Assembly: GCA_020091685.1 (NCBI GenBank)
Contig: CM034605.1
Coordinates: 9,541,019-9,605,018 of the forward strand
Direction: 5' to 3'
DNA from: Lutjanus erythropterus
Taxonomy: Eukaryota > Chordata > Actinopteri > Lutjaniformes > Lutjanidae
DNA length: 64,000 nucleotides
Position 1 is the first letter of the stretch, and each line of letters opens with the position of its first letter. Positions 47,301 through 60,716 of the stretch are shown in pieces. A model generated the notes under the pieces. It was not told where the DNA came from, did no database searches, and saw only the letters and a list, made by a program, of their open reading frames with translations. A program made the translations under genes and the position numbers.

Positions 47301-50300
47301 AGACTTATTCTCTGTTCTCTATATCACACTTTCAGAAACCCAACTTGCAGAAATGTACGTTGGTGTAAGGTTTAAAGTGGAAGTGTTGCTGTTTCTCTGT
47401 GTTGCGTGATGAAGATGGACAGTTAAGATAGGCTTGTGATGTAGAGGGAATTAAGCCAGCAGGCCTGCCCAGAGACAGCCCAGTGTAAAGCTGCTGTAAT
47501 GAGCTATTGATCGTGCCACCAAATGAAGAAATTTCCTCAGTAATGTCAGTGGCATGCAGTAAGCGGACTTGATTGATCTGCTGTTTCAGAGCATGAATAT
47601 TTAATGAGGCAGCGCAGGACCCTTCCTCCAAAAGACAACCCTGTTGTTATTTTCTCTTTGACCTCTGACATGTCTTCCATTTATGCTTTCAGCTCAAAGG
47701 GTGGTAAGCCTTGATATGACAGTACTGACTTATGTGTTCATTACTGACGTGCTGTTGTGGTTTATACACTAGGATCTACTTAAGGTGTTGGATATCATAT
47801 TGCAGAGGTTTAGTGCTGCAACAAGTTAGTATTTTCATTATTGATATAACTATTATTTTTCAATTGATTGACTGCTTAGTGTGTTAAATGTCAAAAATTG
47901 GCTACCAGAGCCCAAAGCCTTGTCTTTAAATTAATTACTTTACCAAATCAGCAACCCAGTATCTGAAGGAAATCAGTTTACAATGATGTGAAACAAAAGC
48001 ATCAAATCCTCACACAGGGGAAGCTGAAATGTATTTTAAATTGAAAACACGTAAACTTTTAACCCATTTATCTAAACGATCTCTGAATAAAGATTTTCAT
48101 TATTTGACCCAAGGCAGTTTCCCAAGAGAAGTAAATGATCATCAAATCTAGAACGAACACACAAAACAAGAAACACACAAAGCTAAATTAATTCAGAGGT
48201 GTCATCATTAGGGGTGGGAATCTCTTGGGACCTTACAATTCAATTTGATTCCAATTCAGAGGGCTACAATGTGATTAGAAAATGTTTATTGACACATCAG
48301 AATTTTAAGCTCTTAAGCCAGGGGTTGCTGGTTGGATTGTATCTGCAGTTGTTCACACTCAGCCATCCTCATTTTACTGAGGCGAGTCTGAGTCCGCATC
48401 CTCCACATGCTTCAAATGTTCATGCATTACCAACGTGCTCCCATGATAAGCAAGGCCCACGTGACAAATCTTGGTGGTAATTCCTTTCTTTGCTGCATTG
48501 AGGTGAAATGCTCCCAGAATTGAACCATTTTGGTTGGTTTGTTTACCAAACACTTCCTGGTTGCTATTGCACAGGCACACTTCTCAGCAGAGACGTGAAA
48601 TAACAGGAACAAGGCTCACTTGCCACTTCCATCAGCTCCGGAAAAACAATGTTTAGTTCAGCTCTGCAGTGTTAAAAATGTGCAGTGACGTAACCCATAA
48701 ATTGTTGACAATTAAGTTCGGTGGCAACTAATTTTGTCATTGAGAGGCAATGGATTACTTACACATTATGTGTTTTGTCAACATGATATTAATATTTCAT
48801 TTTTTTATATCATGGTTGAGGTGCAATGATTAGTCAATGCAGTCAACAAAAAACAAACATAAAGTATGCTCTTATGTCTTTTCTCAAAAGAGACAAAACA
48901 CACAACAAACAAGACTAATTTGACTAAGATTTTTTTTTCAAATTTGTTATATATCATGATCATATCTTTGTGAATTCTTTTGTGCCACGATGTTTGTGTA
49001 GTGAAAATGATATTGTGAGAGCCATCGTGTAAACCAATTTTTAATACGTAGAACAATCAAAATGCTACATTTTTATATGGGAACACTTCATCATATACAA
49101 AGTGTTCTCATATACAAGATTTATGAATGTGCAAAAACATATATGGGCTGGATGAACTTGTACGTTTAGTTTTTTCATGTAGTCAGCATCTAAATTATTT
49201 AATCATTAAAGGCTATTGAAGCATGTGCATCCTCTCTACATCTATATACACTATACACTGCATGTACAGTATATTACACATCTACAGTGCAAAGTGTCAG
49301 TGATGATTAGTGTCAAGACACCTTTGGGAAAGACTTGGAAAGACATTATAGTGTGTATATCTAATTATAACATGAATGAAGACAGTAACCAGATTTGCAG
49401 AAGTGAATTATAGTAACACCTCATTTTTGTCCACCTGTAATCAGAGGTAAAAACTTGACAAATTTGATTGCAATTTCATTACTTTCCAAAATCTTAGTTT
49501 CACACTTCATCAAAAGTTGTGAAACTTTAATAATATCATGTTAGCATTTGCATAAAGAAAGGTTCCCTGACAACTGATTGGACTAACATACCTGTTCAAA
49601 TGTATAGTGTATTTCTCATTCTGTTCAAATAAATAATAAAATAATTAGATTCCTTCATTGTTGTCTTTCTGTATTCATTGTTATTCAGTCCAGGGTGAAA
49701 ATAGCAATCCCTCTCTGCTTCAGTTCACTTTATTCAGAAACAAAATGAATATCCTTCCTTGTCTTTACAAATAGCTCTGATGTCGATGAGTCACAGCCCT
49801 TTTCATTTTCTGTAACTTCTTTTGTGTTTCGGCCACCTCCTGATTTCCATGCCTGCCTGGCTGCTTTGGACCAACAACAATGCAGTGCAATTAATCCTGC
49901 AAGCTCCACTGACAGTATACAGAAACATGCAACCATCAGATTGTTGCACACCACTTCTGATGCTCTCAAACGGGACTGCTTATCTTGTTGGCAGTGGAGG
50001 ATATATTAGCAAGTTGTTTGTCTATGCCATCGGCACACTGTGTAACAGCACACTTCCCACATTAATGTTTGAAACATATGTTGAGCACAATGTCTACATA
50101 TTTACTCAGCCATTAAGCTCTCTGTATCTTGCAGTACATTAGCCTAGCGCTGTGTGGTTCAGAGATTTGGTGCCGTTCTCCATTTCCTTTCACCTCTTGC
50201 CATCTTGTTTAATTTCAACGCAAAAAATACTTAAACACCATAAGGCTAAGTGTACACTTGCCACATAGGCTCCACCTCCAGCAGCCACTGTTAGCCCGTT

Positions 50301-50991
50301 GTTAGCTTCTACCTCCTCCGTAGCTAGCAGGGCCATCTCTGCATCTCTGCTTCTCCTTGCCATTGCTTCTTGGCAGTTAATGTTGGCTCACATATGCAAG
50401 GCTGTATTTCCAAATCTGTGGTGGCTTTCCATTTATCATGGATTGTAGTAAATCTATGTGTCCTCCTCAAATTTTTAGTCATGCATTCCCTGTAAAGTCT
50501 GCTTTTTTTCAAAATTGCTATGCCTCAGAGCAGTCGATTGCTGGTATTTTCATTAAACCCAACATTGACTTTGATGATGGTTTAGTTGTAGTTTAAAAAT
50601 ACAGCATAGTTTACCTGAGTGACATTTGACAGCTAGTGTAGATGCCTGGTAAACGGATAGTTGCTTGCTTATTTACTTTCTCTTGTATCTGTCTGTTAAA
50701 TACTATGGCTGTGTATTGACAAAAATCTGGCAATATATGTATCATGATATAAGGGTTACGATTCAATATATGTTGCAACACTGTAAGCAAGGTGATATAT
50801 TGTTTTTTAACTCTAACTAATAATGTCATATATTGTAATATGTCATAGAGTAAAGAACACACCACCATATGCATAAAATCTGAGATGAAAAAAAGTTAAC
50901 TTTTTGAGTCAATAAAAACAGTGAAGATAGATAACAACACTGCTGTCTCATGGTCGGGTTTAAAGATAACATAAAATGAACTACCACCACA

Positions 50992-51080
50992 CCCATCCAT
51001 CCATCCATTGTCTGTAACCGCTTATTCTGTAAGGGTCACGCGCTGCTGGAGCCTATCCCAGCTGACATTGGGCGAGAGGC
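50992..51080 (-). mobile_element. Truncated SINE copy (tail end only)
   Basis: The stretch contains CCATCCATCCATT, GTCTGTAACCGCTTATTCTGT, then GGAGCCTATCCCAGCTGACATTGGGCGAGAGGC. The phrase order is identical to the start of the 53844-54188 copy, but the similarity stops here. On the minus strand this is the 3' end and simple-repeat tail of the element, 5'-truncated as is common for retroposons. Confidence 0.75.
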
Positions 51081-53843
51081 AAGAAAGTGAATAAGCATAT
51101 TTCCCAAAATGTCAGAAAAGTTTATTTTGAAACAAAAATATGGTTGGTAGGGTGGGTTGAGTTTGTGATATAAGGCTTCCACAATCTACTTCTCAGACAA
51201 ACCATAGAGATTGCAGCATTTAGTGTCCTTGTACTTCTGTTTCCAAACTTAACAAAACCTCATTGACCAGCAGATCCATGCTACATGAGTAGAGTGATGT
51301 AACCAACTACATGACCATGCTGGGAGGTTGCTGACTATGCTGAATGTGGCTCTTCCTAGGGCGACATGTTACTGTACATAAAACAATCCAATTATGTTGT
51401 GAGTACTTGAAAAGGGCCTATAGAGGATATATTGTTGTTGACATATATGTTTATCGATATGCATCAATATGAAAACTTTTTTTTCAGAACATATAATGCA
51501 GAAAACGATGCTTGTGGTGATTTAGATTTAGCACAATGGTGAACATTTATGAGGACAAGAGGAGCTCCCTGGCAGGTGTAAATGCAATTGCAATTAACTA
51601 GATTGTGATATTACTTTTCAGCCAGCTCACCCACCTCTGGTGGTAGGTGTGGCAGACGCACAATAGGAAGAAAACACAGACTCTAGGGTAGCTTTGCTTA
51701 TAGTGGATCTTCAGAAAGTAAGTTAAGTAGGCTTATTTCTACAGGTGTTCTCAAGCTGGCTCTTTTATCTTTGTTTTCTCGATCATTTGATGATGAGTTG
51801 CTACACAAGGGGAATATGCTGCTCTGCATCAATTATATTCCCCTCCAAGGTGTCACTGTTTGCTGCCATTTTACCCAAAACAAACCAAAGAATCACCTCC
51901 TAAATTCTAATTAGCTGCAGGGATGGCATCACATCCATCCAGTTAGAAAAAGTTTGGCTCATTTAAAAGTTTCTGCCGGATGAATCGGATCAAATCTGAT
52001 TCTGTAGCCTCGGGTGTACAGCTTTCAGACTCATGTAGTGGAGCAGATGTGGAAGATGGTGTATTTTAACCATACCAAAGAATAAGTACCACATGTATTT
52101 GTTCGCTTCCTTAGAACATATACCTTTGTAAAGTGACAGTGAATACTGTGCAACTGAAATATGTTAACATTTACCTACCTGTCCAACTGACAGCCTTGTT
52201 ACCACAGAAACATTGTCAATGTTTCTAACATTTTATCATAGATAAAAATCATTAAACCTCTCACTACTTTGGTTGTGCTTGTGAATCATTCTCCTCCTAC
52301 ATAAAGTAGTCTGGCGTAATTATGTCCAATGTTCTGTCTCCCTACTGTGCCCCTAATAGACCATTTAGAGGAGTGTTTACTGCTGCAATCTGCTTCTGTT
52401 GAGCCTCACTTTAGAGAAGAAAGTTGAGTGTCTTGTTTTTAAGCAAAACCTTGACAGTCCTGTGAAAATCTAATGTTGGATCATTACACTGTGGACAAGG
52501 TACCCCCAATGCCACCAGGTCATGTTAGTGAAGAATCCTATTGACTCAAATGAGGGGGTGTAATTGAGTAATTTGCAGGATCTTCACACATAGGTGCTTC
52601 CGCTACTACAACAATTACTGTGTTGAGAAAATCCAGTGATGCCCCCCCCCCGACAGGTGCCAGAGTCTTGACTTTTCATCTTATATTGACAACGGTGGCG
52701 TTACCCACCTCATAAAAGATTCATACCTCTTTAACAACCTCTGCGTCGCACCACGCCAACACAGACAAGGAGATATCACCCTTTTTATTGGGCCTTGTTG
52801 CTGCAGAGTCAACAATGTGTGTTATAAAGAAATGCACTATCCTGCCTCGCAAGGAGGGTCAGAGTTTCATGGGGGTTGCACATAAAGTGAGGATACTCAT
52901 GGATGCCAACATATTACCACTTTTTGAGAGCATGTCCTGCTAACATGGCATTATAATGTAGCTTTTTTGTAGCATCTACTTTCTTTAAGGGCTCTGCAGT
53001 GCTTCTGTGGAGAGGTTTTATAGCTGGGTCTATGTCTAACCCTGCAGGTGAGGGAGTGCATAGATATAGTGGAGCATTTTTTATACCTCCACTGAGCTGA
53101 GTGTCTCTGCAGCACTGCTCCGTTTTTTGTTTTTTTGTTTTTTTTCAGCCCGTGGTAGCACTCCCTCCCAACTTACAGAAGTGTTTCTGTGGCAGTATAG
53201 CTGACGAGCTGACACTTCAAAAGTGCCTCACCAAGCTCTTAATGGCCTCTTCCCTGAAGCGTATGACAAATCAGAGTGCTGCAGGTTGATATTTGATGCA
53301 GTAAAAATTGCCCTACAATAGGCTGTCTTCTGACTCTGAGCTTGGGTGAGGTGAGATGTCTGTTTTTCAGCTTTTCTTTTTAACACCTGCTTTTTCACAA
53401 CATGTTGCTCAGGGTGATATGTCCCTAAATTTGGCAGTCGTCACCGAGTATTCCAGCACTCGCTCTTTGCCTCCATCTGCCTTCTCTGCTCTTGTGCAAT
53501 ACTTTCCTGTGAGTCTCAGCTGTGCTTTAGCTTTGACACCAGAACCCTTCACCTGGGCATCGTCACTGGTCTTTGAACAAATAGAGTCTGACACAGCGGC
53601 GTCTCAGCTGCAGTTCAATCTCAGCTCCCTTCTGTGCCAGGGGCACAATGAAGCTGCATTCGAAAGCATGTGGATGAGCGCTCTGAAGAATTTTAGTCAG
53701 GTCAGGCCTTAAAGGACAATGGGTATTTTTATCCCAGAGAAGCTGACACTGTGATCACTGTTGTTGCATATAGAAGTATTAAGGGATACAGGTTTCTGCA
53801 ACAGACTAAAAGAACATTTATTTCTCAAATTGGTGAATGAATA

Positions 53844-54188
53844 TTCATTCATTCATCATTCATTGTCCCTAACCACTTATCCTTGAAGGGTCACGGGGGG
53901 CTGGAGCCTATCCCAGCTGACATTGGGCAAGAGGCGGGGTTCACCCTGGACAAGTTGCCAGTTCATCGCAGGGCTGACACATTGAGACAAACAACCATTC
54001 ATGCTCACATTCACACCTACGGGCAATTTAGAATTACCAATTAACATGTTATGCTGCATGCTTTTGGACTGTAGGAGGAAGCCAGAGTACCCAGAGAGAA
54101 CCAACACAGACATGAGGAGAACATGCAGATGCCACACAAAAAGGCTGGGGGATTCAAACTCAGGACCCACTGTGCCACCGTGCCGCCC
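53844..54188 (-). mobile_element. Full-length tRNA-like SINE with ATGA-type tail
   Basis: On the minus strand the element begins GGCGGCACGGTGGCACAGTG and has a B-box-like CCTGAGTTTGAATCCC. It continues through a conserved body (complement of GGAGCCTATCCCAGCTGACA and of GGCAATTTAGAATTACCAAT) and ends in an ATGA/ATGAATGA simple tail. It is flanked by TGAATGAATA (53834-53843) and TGAACGAATA (54189-54198), a 10-bp duplication with one mismatch. This SINE type is abundant in teleosts. Part of the tail could mimic the duplication, so the flank evidence is moderate. Confidence 0.75.
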
Positions 54189-55204
54189 TGAACGAATAAT
54201 CTAGTTATAAAACTGTGTCTAAAAGTGTTGAGGGCAATGTTCCCTTTAGAGCTTTGGAATTGTGGGATATATAATGATTGGATCACATCTCTACTACCCA
54301 CCATGGCCTGAGACTCCAGGAACTCACCAAAGCATAGTTCCAGCACATAACCCTGTTTAATTTCATTAACTGTCATTCTTAAAATCTCACTTTTCTTACA
54401 CTTTGCGTTTCTGGATTAAACAAACAAGAATACTGAACTTTAGAGAAATACACTTAGTTTTCTTACCAAATGTTACAAAAAAAAATTTCATTCACTAACC
54501 CCTCCAAAGCTAACTCTCTCTTGACCCCAGTGTAATATTTAAAGTACAGATGAAGCAGAAAGCAGAGTGCTATTGCTTCTGCAATTGTACACGTTTCCTG
54601 TAAAAACAGGCAGCTAGGGATGGAGTTTGCTATAACTATATATACTTTGCTATAGTGCTGAATGAGCGATATCATACCACATTCCCCAAAATGAATAAAC
54701 TCTAGCTATAACCACGGTATTTTGGGGAAATAGAGCAAGGTTTGAAGTGGTGAACACTCAAATCAATGTACTGTTTCTAGGTAACTAACTAGTGAATTTT
54801 AACTCTGCACTGCTAAAAGTTGAAGATTGATTGCTACAAGGGTAATCATATTTAACAATAGACATTGCATTTTTAGGTAATTTGTAGTAAGTTACTGGTT
54901 TTGTGGTTCTTATTAAGCTGTGCAGTTTAATGTGTATATTTCAGTATAATAATTTCACAACATTATTATGGACTTGCAGAATTAAGTTTACTATTATAAA
55001 TGGTGTTATATATGATAGTTATTTCATTATCATTTACAGCATTTTACCTAGTATTTTAATTTAACATTTACATGTGTTGTATTTAAGTTTCTTCTTCATG
55101 TCTCTCTTGTCTAAGAGCTAATTAGTTCCTACCTGTCGTTGTTTAGGGGGGGACAGGTATGAGTGTGGTACCACGTGCAACAGTTTTGTTGACCCCGCTG
55201 TGAA

Positions 55205-55703
55205 CCTCAAAGAGTGAAGTTTCGTGTCCTGTGCTGTCAGGCCGTTTTGACGAAGAATAAGTACACAAAGAGAAGTTGTAGCAGCTTAATACGAAGAAAA
55301 GCGGGTTACAGACTGGTGGCGGCGGTGTTTTTTATTCGTCTTTGTATTAATTTGCCGAGGCATTCAACTAGTTTACACCCGCCAGGACTTAATGGACAGC
55401 GGCTGGCTGCGGTCTACAGGTGCACTCGGTGCATTTATTTCAGTTTTACATGGACTTACATGGAGTTATATGGACAGTTTCCAAAGTCGCTTCGGTCATT
55501 AGTGGATGATGTTGAGATGATGACGACGCGGCCAAAAAAAGAGGGTAAGCATCGGCAAAAACCTTGAACTCTGCGTCTTGTTGGATCTTTAGATGTTTTT
55601 TGTGTCGAGCAAACTTTTCGTGACGTGGTATTGGGTGTTTGGTATCGGAGTAGTTTTATGAGTACAAGTACATGAGGACAGTATCGGTATCGATGCATCC
55701 CTA
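55205..55703 (+). mobile_element. Possible decayed DNA-transposon fragment with a 117-codon frame
   Basis: The right end GTATCGGTATCGATGCATCCCTAA resembles the terminal repeats (TTAGGGATGCACCGATA type) of common fish hAT-like elements. Inside is an open frame of 117 codons (55214-55567), basic and Cys-containing, ending MTTRPKKEG just before a potential donor GTAAGC. I do not recognise a domain in it. It could be the 5' exon of a lost transposase or simply a chance frame. The left boundary is undefined. Confidence 0.35.
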
Positions 55704-58700
55704 AATTGTAGACATTGAACTTTTCTAATATGAGATACAGCTAGCAGATGACATCCTTGTGAATTGGATGCAGGCTGTGACATTGCTGAAGTACCTGCGG
55801 CCAGTGCTCTCTTTAATATTCTAGGTCACATATACAGTAGTCCCACTTCCTTGACCCAAAAGCAAAGTGTAATTTCCATCTCCACACCACCACGGTCTTT
55901 CTCTAGCATCGCACCGTTGAAATAGAGTCAAAATTCATGCTTCGCTTCCTGGACACAGGATGGTTACAAAATCACCTGTTAGTGCTGGACTCCCTTCGGA
56001 CCTCCAAGAAGGCTCTTCCTCTAAAAATACAACGCATTGCTTGTCAGAAAGTAGAAGCAGCCTATTTTCCTTTTTCTGTGTTCTGCCACAAAAAGTCTCA
56101 ATCCCCTTGGTACATGAGGCTACTTCCTGGAGAGGAAGCAGAGGGAGGGAGGGGTAGTTTGTTCCTTTTGTTCCCCGGTGCAAGCCCCAGCTACAGTGCT
56201 GTTACATATTGCCTTGGAGTATCCACAATGCCGAAATGTATTCGGGGCAAAAATGCAATATCACCCCTATTTTCTTCCACAGTCATTGACTCCAGGGCAG
56301 AAATTATACTACAGCCAAATAGCCAGTGCCATGGATGCCCCGCAGTGTGACCATAATGCCCTTTCTTACCACCCACATGGCCAGTTTGGTGTTGCCTGTT
56401 TTGAACATTGCATTGAAAAAAAGTTGTGAATTTTGCTAATTTAAAACTACATGCAACAAAGCAAATAAACAAACTAACTAAAGTAAGTGAAGATTATGTG
56501 ATAAGCACAAGCATCTTAATGTTGTACAGTCTAAATATTAATACACATTAAAAAAATAAGCACAAAATGATGGTCAATGACAATAAAGAGCAGTTTTTTT
56601 CATTGTAGGCTATACTTGAAATATGGTATATTAACTGTAAACTTCAATTATACTTAAATATGTTAATATAGAAATAGAAAAGACTTAGGTCATAAAAATA
56701 ACAAATAAAACGTAACTGAACTACACAAATTTAACACTAAGTAAATGTTACAGTGCTAACAGCAATATACTTTGGAATCCTTTCACATGAAATACAGCCA
56801 CACTTTACCCATTTAGCTCAGCATTTTAACTGTGTTTGTGGTATTACTAGCTAACGGTAGACTACTGTCACCTGTTGCCACAGCCATGTAGAGCGCATGA
56901 GGCTGTAATGTCAACTAGGCACATTTGGTGATGCATCTATGACATCCGCACCAGAGAGCAAGTATCTCAACTGATAGTTCAGGCATGTGGCACCAAAATG
57001 AGGCATGTAATCTGCGTCATGATTTGGTCTGGTGAGTACTGGTCATACGGGGGCTTTGGCGCCCAACCCCATCCAAGACTGCATTCAGAGCAGCGCGTTC
57101 TCCACTTGGACTGTTTACCAGCATGCAACCAAAGCACGCTCAAACATGATTGGTCAATACCATTCTGACTTCGAATAGACCACAAACACAAACCAGAATG
57201 CTTCTGATAACAAAATCTTGTCCTCTTGCCTACAGATTCTGCACTCATATGCAGATAGGTTTTCTTTTTTTTTATATAGAGATTGCAAAGCACTTAAACC
57301 ATTACAGCCAAGTTTTTCCTTTTTTTGTTCAGTAGCATGGACAGTGGAAGCCTAAAGCAAGGAAGTGATGAAAATGCTTACTTAGCCTTTCACATTAAAG
57401 TCACCGCCGGGGAGGAGAAGCAATGCTGCAAGGTGCAATGAAACTCTTTACAGCCTCCCTCCTTTGCTCCCTTGGTACTGAAGCACATAGACAGATTCCA
57501 GACCTGTAGGGCTGGGGGGCGGTTTGATCTGCCTGCAGGGCTCACTTAGTAACACTTGGTTTTGTTGTTTCTCCGCACATGACCTCTAACAGCCTTCATT
57601 TTTAATAGACTAATACTTAGACTGTTTTGTAATATCTGCACTCTAATACACTCTACAAAGCTAACAGCAGTTATAAACATTCTATGTCATTTGAGATGCA
57701 GCCATTTTTCACCCCAAGGCATTCAGTTTGCAGTGATCGCCATACCTGTCCAATCTTCGAGATGGATTGCCCTGGTCCATATGGTCGCTGCTGTTCACAG
57801 CTGTATAGTGTGAGTGTATGGTGATTGGGTAATTAGATTGCCTACAGTGATTAGACAGTCCATGTCTGAAGCACAGTATGCTCTGGATGACTGTTGCACA
57901 CACACACAAACAACCTGAGAGGATCAAATATGGATGGGACTATTGAACCACCACAGATTAGATTATCTTCAGTGCCTTGGTGGTATTTTCTCTTTTATTT
58001 ATTCTTAGAAAGTCAGCTGTGCATCAATGGATTTTTCAGCCAATTACCTACCTCGAACCGAGATACAATAGTACTTTTTCCGTCCCATTTGTCATATTTC
58101 AGATTGCAAGAATCTGCTGATACAAAGAGTTGCCATTGGTGTAAAGAGATTGGACTGGTGTTGATGTTGGTGGTGGTATTGCGATTCACCAAGTACTGCG
58201 ATTCAATATTACAATATATTGAGGTTTTTGTTTGCTTTTTAAACATTACACCACAGGAAAAAGTTGAATCATACACATCTAGGGTCTGTATATCATGAGT
58301 CATGTTTCTGAAAATAATGCACATTACATGTCAGTCAGTCTGAGTTTTATTTCAGCAGCAACATCAACATACTGAAGCATTTACTTAGTTTATTGCCACA
58401 GAACATATTAAATATATGGCTGGAAGTCTGACTACGCCTGTTGTTTAATGTTAAGCAAGTGAAGTAAAATGAGTCCATTTGTTAATATAATATTACTGCA
58501 ATTGCGATACTAATTTCTGTTAGCGCATTATTGGGAATTCCCATTATGTGTTTCAATTGAGCTATCGGACTACATGCTAGTTATTTATGTGTAAAAATCA
58601 ATTCAGCATTCATAAAATCAACCAGGAATTGCTAAAAAAAAATCATGATGCTTAAGAGAATCATATTTTTCTCCCATCTCTATATATAAATAAACTTGAC

Positions 58701-59787
58701 TTACTTGACCTGATATTGCAGATTCAAACTTCACATCTAGAACACAGTGTGTGCGAATGTGTTTAATGATTCTCCAAACAGCATACCATGTCCATGCCAG
58801 TACAGTCTATAACGCAGCTGCATGCGTTCTGTGCCAGCGACTGGCCACTGACACTGTTCAATAACAAGCTGTAAAGCTGTCATCCTCAGCACCCTTAGCA
58901 AAGCCTTTAAAGGAGGCTGAAATTTTAGCCGATGTTGAGATTAATTTATCGTGTCACTCTGGCCTGGGGATTTTAATGATGTGTGTGTGTATGTGTGCTC
59001 TCTATAGCTCTGTTTGCCTTTCTTTGTTTCTGTCTCTCTGTCTGTGCTCTGGGGGCAGCATGTTCAGCAGTGTGCCTCAAGATGAGCATTAGCGCTCCCA
59101 TTTACACAGAAACACTGAGTCATGAGAACAAAGCTTCGCTGCTCTCATCCAACGGTTTCTCTCTTTCTCTTTCTATCTCTGCTGGTGTCACACCACAGTA
59201 TAAGAGAGAGCATGAAGCTTCAAGTCTATGAATCACTCTAACAGTGAACCAGCAAACAGATAGCATGTGTAATCTCCACCAGAATATTCTGGAACAAAGA
59301 TTTCTTGTCTGGTAGTGCTTCAGTTAATACTGGAGGACCATTGTAGGAAAATATAGGAATATACTTTCCTTCCTATAATTATTGTCATGTAGATTGTTTC
59401 AGTTCAGTCATGCTAATAAAGTAAACTTTGATCCTCATTTACAAATACAGTATGACGATAGATGTTCATTCATTAGTAACTTTCCAAACAAGGGGTTTTA
59501 CAAATCAGTTGTACCATTTTAAATATATGAAATGTCTCAGCTAGTAAAGACTTAAGCAATATGTAAATTAGTATGAAGAAATATGTGTTTCATGCATTCA
59601 TACAGTTTAGCAACAGCGGGAAATATCTAATCGCACTAAGCTAAGAGATGTTATTTGGCCATTTAGTAAACTGTTATTGGCAACAGTTTGTTACTTGAGA
59701 TATCTTGTGTTAGTTTTGTGAAATGTAATTTAAAGTCTGTTTTTTATTTCTTTTTATTTTGTGTGGCGTCAGATGGGTCGTGTAAGC

Positions 59788-60235
59788 CAGAGGTCTCCAA
59801 GTGGTGTGCCAAGGTGTGCCTTGGGATTTTGTGACAACCATACATTATTATTACAATATATGACTGCACAGAAAGCTATGAATGAATTTTAAATGTGCAA
59901 TATCAGTACTCTGAAGTAAATTCCCAAGGCAGAGACAAAGACTATACCATAAAAAAAATCTGTCAAAGTGAATCTCAGTTTTTGCAGTTCATGCAGATGC
60001 TTGATGGTGGGATTTATTAGACTGTGACACATCAAAGGCTGTCATTGACTGACTTGATTTTTTACCGCTCACAGTCCAAGAACTAACCCTAACCTTCTGA
60101 TTGGCTAATAGGCTACTCGTTCACTGGTTAGGTTGGTTATAGAGGCTATTTTGCATGGATATTAATAGAGGTGTGCCTTGAGATTTTGGCTTGCCCTTTG
60201 GTGTACCACAGGGACAAAAAGTTTGAAAACCACTG
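59788..60235. mobile_element. hAT-like MITE with diverged 8-bp target duplication
   Basis: The left end CAGAGGTCTCCAAGTGGTGTGCC is an imperfect inverse of the right end GTTTGAAAACCACTG, and the right part also repeats GGTGTGCCTTGAGATTTTG from the left (GTGTGCCTTGGGATTTTG) in direct orientation. Flanks are GTGTAAGC (59780-59787) and GTACAAGC (60236-60243), matching at 6 of 8 positions, consistent with an old hAT duplication. The CAGTGGTTTTCAAAC-type end is widespread in vertebrate hAT elements. Confidence 0.6.
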
Positions 60236-60279
60236 GTACAAGCTAACAATGGTTTCATCAAAGGGACTGCCAGTGTTCT

Positions 60280-60716
60280 CAGGGCCAGTAATCCCCAAAA
60301 TCCCCCATTAGGCCAAAAAATGTCCCTTTGGAGTTAAAGCCCATTTGTCTGACACCCCTTTACCCCAAAAAAGAAATGCCCATTGCTCGTAAGGCCTGTT
60401 GTTCTGAAAATTCATACATGCAAATGCAGATGACGTTCATCATAACTTTGTCTTCATCGTCTGGTGACAATCATCATCATGATAACAATAATAAACATAT
60501 GGTTAATATTGTGAAATGTTTGCAGTTTGGTTCGGTTTAGCTACCAAAATACTTGCTTCAGTTTAGGAAAAGATTGTGGTTTGGTATAAAATAAGTATGT
60601 TAGTCATGTCAGTCAAGTCTGTTTATTTTTCAGAATTATAGGCTTTCAGACAAATGGGATTTTCAGACTACTGGGGTTTTGAAATAATGGGCCCTTGGAC
60701 AATGGGAGAGCATCTT
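60280..60716. repeat. Inverted-repeat element with TCTGAAAA/CCCATT motifs
   Basis: The left part (CCCATTTGTCTGA, GGCCTGTTGTTCTGAAAATTC) is echoed in the reverse complement of the right part (CCCATTTGTCTGAAAGCC, TATAATTCTGAAAAA). Short phrases of similar form (CCCATT.., ..TCTGAAA) recur in both arms. It is probably a MITE or foldback remnant. Ends are uncertain. Confidence 0.4.

Noticed and set aside
53101-53712. Plus-strand frames of 62 and 118 codons as candidate ryr3 exons
   Set aside because: The translations have no resemblance to ryanodine receptor N-terminal sequence, and exon 2 must start in phase 0 with a DEVVLQC-like segment.
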